From assembly GCA_030593665.1 (NCBI GenBank), contig JAUVGS010000131.1, forward strand, positions 1 to 6,293: 6,293 nucleotides of DNA, written 5' to 3'. Both the position numbers and the translations under genes were made by a program. This document shows, one piece after another, positions 1-4,547 of this stretch. Under the pieces are notes generated by a model, which searched no databases, was not told the origin of the DNA, and saw only the letters and a list, made by a program, of their open reading frames with translations. Source of the stretch: Chitinivibrionales bacterium (GTDB lineage Bacteria; Fibrobacterota; Chitinivibrionia; Chitinivibrionales; JANQEN01). The stretch's first letter is position 1, and every line of letters starts with the position of its first letter.

Positions 1-434
1 TTTCGTGGACTAATAAACCGCTGCCACCCGTTGAACGGGTATATATTGGCGGATCTGTACCGGAGGAAAAATATCGGGATGCGGGGATATATCATTACAT
101 CCCATTCATCGGATTAAAGCCCCACTCCTTTGCCGGGGATATCATGGTGCTTCTTCATGGATTATACCGACTGGCAATAACAAAAAATATTTTCTTGATT
201 ACTTCGGTAGATTGGGGGTATACTTGGAATGAGCCCGATTTTGCATTTAACAGGAAAACCGCAGTCTATTTCCTCAACAATGCCCTTGTTGGTGTAGGAC
301 TTGGACTTGCTTTACAGACTCCGGTTGGCCCGATAAAACTCACTTGGGGAAGAATTATCCATGGTGCACTGGAAAAGGATTTTGATATTACTGAAAGAAA
401 TGTGATCTGTTTTTCAGCGGGATATGATTTTTGA
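1..434 (+). CDS. C-terminal part of an outer-membrane beta-barrel protein (patatin-like phospholipase / BamA-like barrel)
   Basis: The frame is open from the left edge (first full codon at position 3) to the TGA at 432-434, so only about the last 143 residues are present and the start lies outside the window. The sequence has the look of the Omp85/surface-antigen barrel: alternating hydrophobic strands, a segment reading IGLKPHSFAGDIMVL, a following RLAITKNIFLITSVDWG strand, and near the end GLALQTPVGPIKLTWGR, close to the 'TP.GPi.l..g' motif of BamA-like barrels. It ends in FSAGYDF, and a terminal Phe is the usual outer-membrane insertion signal. In FCB-type bacteria such a barrel is often the C-terminal domain of a patatin-like phospholipase, which is my preferred reading. 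A BamA/TamA-type protein is the alternative. The N-terminal domain that would decide this is not visible. Confidence 0.62.
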   Translation, partial: SWTNKPLPPVERVYIGGSVPEEKYRDAGIYHYIPFIGLKPHSFAGDIMVLLHGLYRLAITKNIFLITSVDWGYTWNEPDFAFNRKTAVYFLNNALVGVGLGLALQTPVGPIKLTWGRIIHGALEKDFDITERNVICFSAGYDF

Positions 435-462
435 CCCGGATTATTCAGGATTAAATAGTACA

Positions 463-563
463 AAAGCATGAATACCAAATTTCAAATTTCCACCACGAAG
501 TAGCTATTGGTACGCTTGCTTTAAAACCTGACCTAAAAATTTCAGCGTTCTGTGAACGTTTAC
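463..563 (+). repeat. Interspersed repeat, copy 1 (short form, about 101 bp)
   Basis: This segment matches 2309-2484 in the same orientation. The first 24 bases (463-486) are identical to 2309-2332, and 490-563 matches 2411-2484 at about 64 of 74 positions by eye. Copy 1 lacks 75 nt present in copy 2. Its right end GTGAACGTTTAC (552-563) corresponds to the right terminal inverted repeat of copy 2. The left end upstream of 463 is only weakly similar to the left terminus of copy 2, so it is decayed or truncated. The repeat fills most of the gap between the barrel gene and the sensor gene and ends about 29 bases before the sensor's ATG. No transposase is encoded. Confidence 0.85.
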
Positions 564-592
564 GAAAATCTTTACGTAAGAATACAGCGCCT

Positions 593-1699
593 ATGAAAAT
601 GAATCTTGCAACAAAACTGTTCCTGGGATTTCTGGTTATAATCTGCCTGAATGCATTCTTCGTGCTTATTGTCTCCAGGCTATCATTGCTCACGACAATC
701 ACGTCAATAGTCAAAAAGCAGAATGAAGTCAAGAATATCCTTTTGCAGGTATCTAACCTCCATGCCACTCAGGAGCGCAGCAGGCTCATCTACGGGACAA
801 TTGGCAAAGAGGAATCTGCCGAGAATTTTAAAAAAACCGGTTCTCAAACCACCCAAAAAATGGAATTCGTCCTGAAGAATCTGAGAACTATCATACGGTT
901 AGATTCGATTGTGGCTAATACCGGTCAAGTTAACCCAAGGCTGGTAAGGCTTTATTCGATTGTAAACAAAGAAATTGTGGAGAATAATGATCAGTATAAT
1001 CAGGGATTTTCCGAGTTCGTTGCGTTAAAAAAGACCAGAGCCTCCTCTCAAAACAAATTTTTCAATACAATTATTGATAGTGCTGACACTAAGCTTAAGG
1101 CGGGGCTTGGCGTAACCGATTCCCTTATCGACGATTATACAATGACCAGTATTAAAGAGATTGAAACGCGCGTTGATAATGTAAAGAATTTAACACAATT
1201 AATTCTTCTCGGCATGTCGGTATTCTCAATAAGCTTTGCGCTTCTCTTCTCACGGTATATCAGCCATCATCTCCGCAGATTGCGGGAGTCGGCGAGTACC
1301 ATTGCCAAGGGGGACTTTGATTTCAATCCGATGGGATATCCGAAGGATGAAATAGGGGATCTGGCAAATGCCTTTTTTGATATGGCAATTGATCTTAAGA
1401 CAACACAAGATGAATTGATACGGAAACGGCGTCTTGCCGCAATTGGTGAAATTGTCGCTTCGGTAAATCATGAGATAAATAATCCGCTCATGATTATTTC
1501 CGGCAATGCACAATTCCTTGAAATGACACTTGATGATGGGGTTACTCAGGATACTAAGAATCGTATACATGCGATCCTTGATGAGACCGAACGTATTTCT
1601 CAGGTTACCCGGAAATTACGTGATATTAAGAATCCTGTAGTTGAAGATTACACCTCAAGTGGTGAACAGATGATAAACCTGGACAAATCAGCTGATTAG
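593..1699 (+). CDS. Membrane sensor with HAMP and HisKA domains, lacking the HATPase_c domain
   Basis: This 368-residue protein has the front half of a histidine kinase. A first TM helix lies at about residues 6-28. A mostly helical, probably periplasmic sensor region spans about 30-200 and contains no domain I can name. A second TM helix lies at about 203-222, and a HAMP linker at about 222-275 carries the conserved DEIGDLA (from Asp252). The HisKA helix contains the H-box VNHEINNPL, with phosphoacceptor His293. After the second HisKA helix the protein ends with RDIKNPVVEDY and a short tail. The N, G1, F and G2 boxes of the ATPase domain are absent, and the next gene starts four bases later, so they are not simply in another frame nearby. 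It could be a phosphoacceptor for another kinase, a heterodimer partner or a degenerate receptor. The start is not fixed by a strong ribosome site, and Met3 (ATG at 599) is a possible alternative. Confidence 0.85.
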   Translation: MKMNLATKLFLGFLVIICLNAFFVLIVSRLSLLTTITSIVKKQNEVKNILLQVSNLHATQERSRLIYGTIGKEESAENFKKTGSQTTQKMEFVLKNLRTIIRLDSIVANTGQVNPRLVRLYSIVNKEIVENNDQYNQGFSEFVALKKTRASSQNKFFNTIIDSADTKLKAGLGVTDSLIDDYTMTSIKEIETRVDNVKNLTQLILLGMSVFSISFALLFSRYISHHLRRLRESASTIAKGDFDFNPMGYPKDEIGDLANAFFDMAIDLKTTQDELIRKRRLAAIGEIVASVNHEINNPLMIISGNAQFLEMTLDDGVTQDTKNRIHAILDETERISQVTRKLRDIKNPVVEDYTSSGEQMINLDKSAD

Positions 1700-1703
1700 A
1701 CAT

Positions 1704-2279
1704 ATGCAATTTAAAAAGACTTTATATCCATTCATTTTTTTTACTGGAATCTGGTTAATCGCTTTAATTGGTACCCAGTGCTCCTCCAGCCAAAAAATCG
1801 TTCGGGCCGGGTATGGCATGCGCCAGCTCGGTGAGGCAGACTCACTCTTTCGAATTGGAAACTATGAACTGTCAAAACTGAAATATTTAAAGTTACGTGA
1901 AACCAGTAAAAATCCGTCTATTAAAGCAACTGCTCAATATTACCTTGGTTATATTAACATCTATTACGAAAATCCATTTGCAGATTATGAAGCGGCTTTA
2001 AGGGAATTCAAACGATTCGCCTCCTTATACCCGAAGGATAATCGAAGTGTACTTGTAAACAACTGGATCCGGCTGCTCACTGCAATGCGAAACTTCGATA
2101 CACACTTTCAGGGAAATGTGAATAAACTCAAGGAAAGTGAATCAAGTAAGTATGATATCTCAAAAAACTATACCACGCTTCAGGATGCATATCTCAATTG
2201 TGAAATTCTGAAAGATTCCCTTATGAACAGAATAAAAATCCTTGAAGGCGTCATTGAAAAACTCGGAAAAATTGAATAA
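1704..2279 (+). CDS. Probable lipoprotein with TPR-like helical repeats and a C-terminal coiled coil
   Basis: This 191-residue protein begins with basic residues, a hydrophobic stretch (about 7-22) and Cys26 followed by SSSQ, which suggests a type II signal peptide. The residues before the Cys (IGTQC) are a poor lipobox because Gln at -1 is unusual, so lipidation is likely but not certain. Residues about 39-112 look like tandem helical hairpins of the TPR kind: GEADSLFRIGNYELSKLKY, then AQYYLGYINIYYE and ALREFKRFASLYPKD, a pattern reminiscent of BamD/YbgF-type proteins. The last 30 or so residues have heptad-like spacing and may form a coiled coil. It starts four bases after the sensor's stop codon with no clear Shine-Dalgarno site, so translational coupling is likely. 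A role in presenting envelope signals to that sensor is an inference from position. I do not recognise a named family. Confidence 0.72.
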   Translation: MQFKKTLYPFIFFTGIWLIALIGTQCSSSQKIVRAGYGMRQLGEADSLFRIGNYELSKLKYLKLRETSKNPSIKATAQYYLGYINIYYENPFADYEAALREFKRFASLYPKDNRSVLVNNWIRLLTAMRNFDTHFQGNVNKLKESESSKYDISKNYTTLQDAYLNCEILKDSLMNRIKILEGVIEKLGKIE

Positions 2280-2281
2280 TT

Positions 2282-2484
2282 GTAGCCGTTCACGGCTTGA
2301 AATTGGAGAAAGCATGAATACCAAATTTCAAAGGGCAAAAGACACAATAAACTGTTGCTGAAAGCAACTTTATCCTTACCCTTCAGAATGAAATGACAAA
2401 TTTCCATTTTCCACCACGAAGTAGCACTTGGTACGCTTGCTTTAAAGCCTGACCAATAAATTTCAGCTTTCTGCGAATGGCTAC
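2282..2484 (+). repeat. Interspersed MITE-like repeat, copy 2 (long form, about 203 bp, with terminal inverted repeats)
   Basis: The left end GTAGCCGTTCAC (2282-2293) and right end GCGAATGGCTAC (2473-2484) are inverted repeats matching at 10 of 12 positions. Internal sequence 2309-2332 and 2411-2484 matches copy 1 at 463-486 and 490-563. Relative to copy 1 it holds 75 extra nucleotides between these two blocks. The element starts two bases after the lipoprotein stop codon and ends 23 bases before the hisI ATG, so it occupies essentially the whole 228-bp gap. No gene is encoded in it. The termini and multi-copy nature fit a non-autonomous mobile element, but no convincing target-site duplication is visible. 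Confidence 0.75.
2331..2383 (+). other. Imperfect hairpin inside the insertion of repeat copy 2
   Basis: The core is a perfect 6-bp stem, GTTGCT (2354-2359) and AGCAAC (2363-2368), around a GAA loop. AAA at 2349-2351 can pair with TTT at 2369-2371 across a two-base bulge, and AAGGG at 2331-2335 can pair with CCCTT at 2379-2383. The hairpin is absent from copy 1. It is followed by TTTATCC rather than a run of T, so it is not a clear intrinsic terminator. Confidence 0.5.
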
Positions 2485-2496
2485 GAATTTTACAAA

Positions 2497-2502
2497 AAGG
2501 AG
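2497..2502 (+). promoter_or_regulatory. Ribosome binding site of hisI
   Basis: AAGGAG lies five bases before the ATG at 2508. It is the strongest Shine-Dalgarno sequence in the window and fixes the hisI start. It lies just outside the right terminus of the repeat. Confidence 0.85.
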
Positions 2503-2507
2503 CTTGG

Positions 2508-2867
2508 ATGGGTTTAATTGATGAAGTAACATTCGATGAGAAAGGACTCGTTACCGCAATTGCACAGGATGCAGAAACCAATCAGGTATTGATGCTTGCA
2601 TATATGAATCGGGAAACCTTACAGGAAACACTTGACACAGGAACAATGGTTTACTGGAGCCGCAGCCGCCGGCAACGCTGGCTGAAAGGTGAAACCTCCG
2701 GCCACACCCAACAGGTGAAAGAGATTGCTATCGATTGTGACGGGGACGCACTTCTTTTTAAAATAGACCAGAAAGGCGGGGCATGTCATAAAGGGTATGT
2801 CTCATGTTTTTTCCGTACCCGCAAGGATGAAAGTTGGGAAACTACCGGTAAAAAAATCGAAGAGTGA
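2508..2867 (+). CDS. hisI: Phosphoribosyl-AMP cyclohydrolase
   Basis: This 119-residue cytoplasmic enzyme opens the adenine ring of phosphoribosyl-AMP in the third step of histidine biosynthesis. The family signature is continuous: [22 protein letters not shown] near the start (here given from residue 13), then [19 protein letters not shown] (48-66) and [13 protein letters not shown] from residue 76. The metal-site residues are present: Asp76, Asp78 and Asp80 for the Mg-type site, and Cys77, Cys93 and Cys100 for zinc, with the 16- and 7-residue spacing seen in characterised HisI. The length fits the stand-alone form, without a fused HisE pyrophosphohydrolase. The start is supported by AAGGAG at 2497-2502. 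No other his gene is in the window, so it is separated from the rest of the pathway and sits instead 49 bases upstream of alr. Confidence 0.96.
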   Translation: MGLIDEVTFDEKGLVTAIAQDAETNQVLMLAYMNRETLQETLDTGTMVYWSRSRRQRWLKGETSGHTQQVKEIAIDCDGDALLFKIDQKGGACHKGYVSCFFRTRKDESWETTGKKIEE

Positions 2868-2906
2868 ATACCGGCAGAGAGTTTATAATTTTGTTCTCTC
2901 ATTTTC

Positions 2907-2911
2907 AAGGA
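2907..2911 (+). promoter_or_regulatory. Ribosome binding site deciding the alr start
   Basis: AAGGA lies five bases before the ATG at 2917. It supports that start over the upstream in-frame ATG at 2797, which lies inside hisI. Confidence 0.75.
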
Positions 2912-2916
2912 ATAGC

Positions 2917-4065
2917 ATGCTTCAACAAACAGCCCCGTATATAGAAATATCCCTCGACAACCTCATCTATAATCTCAATTTGATCAGGAGGAAACTGCAG
3001 CCGGATCAGTCTGTTATTGCGGTGGTAAAGGATAATGCATACGGCTGTGGTGCTGCCGTTATCGCACAAACCCTTGAACAGGAAGGTGTTACTTTTTTTG
3101 CCGTTGCAAATATGACCGAAGCGCAGGAGCTGCGCCGCCATAATGTCCGTTCACCGATCCTTGTCCTTGGGGAATGTTCCAAAGAAAATATTCAATGGGC
3201 ATCCTCCCACGAAATCCGGGTCACGGTTAACAACATCACCACTCTTACCGACCTGGCCAAGCTGAACACTCCGGTAAAATTTCATATTAATATCGATACC
3301 GGTATGGGCAGAATGGGGATATCTCTATCTGAGGTAGAAATCGCTGCTGAAATACTCAACAACAATGACCACCTTCATCTTGAGGGTATATTTACCCATT
3401 TTGCCTGTGCTGATGAACCAGGGACCGATAGTGTAGCATCGCAGCAGAAAGAATTTCAAGATGCACTTACCGCTATAAAAAAACAGGGTGTATCTCCTCA
3501 CTATATCCACAACTCCAACAGCGCTGCCATTATTCGTTTTCAAGTACCGCAGGACTATCTTGTCCGTCCCGGTATTGTGTTATACGGCTGTAAACCCGAC
3601 CCGGCTCAGGAATTTCCCATTGACCTTCGCCCGATCGTTTCACTGAAAGCTTCGATTGTAAAAATCAAAAAAGTATCGGCCGGAACATCGATCAGCTATG
3701 GATGGACCTTTGCGCCTCAGGAAGACACATGCATCGCTACGATACCCATCGGGTATGCGCACGGATACCCCCGTCTGTTAAGCAACAAAGGCGAGGTGCT
3801 TATTCGCGGCAAACGATTTCCCGTGGCCGGGAGAGTCACCATGGATTACATTATGGTCAACCTGGGACCGGAAACCGATATACAAATCGGCGATGATGTG
3901 GTTGCCATTGGCACGCAGGGAAATGAAATTATCTCACCCGATGACATTGCACTTCAAGCCGATACCATCGGGTATGAAATCCTTTGCGGATTATCCAACC
4001 GGATAAATCGGTATTATTATAGGGACAATAAAATAATCGAGCATCAGCACACTTCCATCAGCTAA
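2917..4065 (+). CDS. alr: Alanine racemase (PLP-dependent)
   Basis: The enzyme interconverts L- and D-alanine to supply D-Ala for peptidoglycan. From the ATG at 2917 it is 382 residues, the normal family size. The N-terminal TIM barrel carries the PLP-lysine motif AVVKDNAYG (Lys38, Tyr42), the IDTGMGRMG motif (Arg132), a THFACADE segment and HNSNSAAI. The C-terminal beta domain carries the second catalytic Tyr261 in SISYGWTF, then IPIGYAHGYPR and GRVTMDYIMVNLG. Two departures from the best-studied Alr are visible. Asn125 occupies the position of the carbamylated Lys129 of Geobacillus Alr, and GYAHGY replaces the common GYADGY. Neither looks inactivating. The frame is open further upstream to 2797, but that start overlaps hisI and would add a non-homologous 40-residue leader. 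Co-transcription with hisI is likely from the short gap. Confidence 0.96.
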   Translation: MLQQTAPYIEISLDNLIYNLNLIRRKLQPDQSVIAVVKDNAYGCGAAVIAQTLEQEGVTFFAVANMTEAQELRRHNVRSPILVLGECSKENIQWASSHEIRVTVNNITTLTDLAKLNTPVKFHINIDTGMGRMGISLSEVEIAAEILNNNDHLHLEGIFTHFACADEPGTDSVASQQKEFQDALTAIKKQGVSPHYIHNSNSAAIIRFQVPQDYLVRPGIVLYGCKPDPAQEFPIDLRPIVSLKASIVKIKKVSAGTSISYGWTFAPQEDTCIATIPIGYAHGYPRLLSNKGEVLIRGKRFPVAGRVTMDYIMVNLGPETDIQIGDDVVAIGTQGNEIISPDDIALQADTIGYEILCGLSNRINRYYYRDNKIIEHQHTSIS

Positions 4066-4084
4066 CAAATTATTTTCATCCAAT

Positions 4085-4540
4085 ATGAAACCTCCACACA
4101 TTCTTGGCAGTATCAAAACCACCAATGCTGTGGTGGCAAAAATTATACAAAAGGGCATTTACTGTTCCCCGAATTCTTCCTGTGACGAGCCGGCTGAGTG
4201 CCATAACTGTACTACATGCGCAACACAGAAACCAAAGCGATTGTTTTTCTGCCCGGTCCCCGATCCGAGCGTCTATACGGTCGGACAATGTATTCATATC
4301 TCGTACCTGGCATTACATGAAGCAGTAGCAGCGGGAATTGTCTTTGGCTTGCCGCTTTTCTGTGCAGTGACAGTATCCTTGCTATGGCATAGCTATTTTT
4401 CCACCACTGCCGACTCTCCAGGAGCTATTTTTGCAACTGTTTCAGCATTGGCTCTCGGTTTTTTCTTTGTGTATATCATAGAAAAAATAGTGCGTGCAAT
4501 GTTCCCGGTAACAATTGTTACTAAAAAACAAAAACCATAA
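4085..4540 (+). CDS. RseC/MucC-family cysteine-rich membrane protein
   Basis: This 151-residue protein has the RseC/MucC layout: a short N-terminal domain with a Cys cluster (Cys27, Cys33, Cys39, Cys42 and Cys45, then Cys56 and Cys69), followed by two TM helices at about 80-101 and 113-133 and a basic tail. The start MKPPHILGSIKTTNAVV fits the family's opening beta segment. In gammaproteobacteria RseC affects sigma-E activity and, with the Rnf complex, SoxR reduction. In other phyla it often lies near rnf genes, and its exact role is unclear. Here no rnf, rpoE, rseA or rseB gene is in view. It begins 20 bases after the alr stop with no clear Shine-Dalgarno site, and the TPR gene follows within eight bases. 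Family assignment rests on pattern and topology, not on a search. Confidence 0.78.
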   Translation: MKPPHILGSIKTTNAVVAKIIQKGIYCSPNSSCDEPAECHNCTTCATQKPKRLFFCPVPDPSVYTVGQCIHISYLALHEAVAAGIVFGLPLFCAVTVSLLWHSYFSTTADSPGAIFATVSALALGFFFVYIIEKIVRAMFPVTIVTKKQKP

Positions 4541-4547
4541 CTGTGCT

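Noticed and set aside
463..592. Sigma-70 type promoter within repeat copy 1
   Set aside because: TTGCTT followed by TAAAAAT was considered, but the spacing is about 12 bases, too short for a -35/-10 pair.
451..768. Minus-strand open frame of 105 codons sharing the string SGFKASVP and ATSWWK with another minus-strand frame at 2180-2581
   Set aside because: The shared peptide comes from the DNA repeat read on the other strand. Most differences between the copies change the amino acid, and both frames run into real + strand genes, so there is no sign of selection for coding.
2314..2361. Tiny open frame MNTKFQ... with GGAG five bases upstream, also present in altered form at 468-503
   Set aside because: It is 11-15 codons long, differs after six residues between the copies, and lacks the ribosome site in copy 1. 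It is better explained as part of the repeat than as a leader peptide.
2354..2375. Hairpin as a rho-independent terminator for the sensor-lipoprotein pair
   Set aside because: The stem is only 6 bp with a three-base loop and is followed by TTTATCC, not a T-run. It also lies within an insertion missing from the other copy.
2797..2916. Upstream in-frame start for alanine racemase at 2797
   Set aside because: It overlaps the end of hisI, adds 40 residues outside the Alr fold, and the ATG at 2917 has a good ribosome site and gives the usual family length.
3325..3543. Minus-strand frame of 72 codons inside alr
   Set aside because: It lies entirely within a strongly conserved enzyme gene and shows no recognisable protein features.
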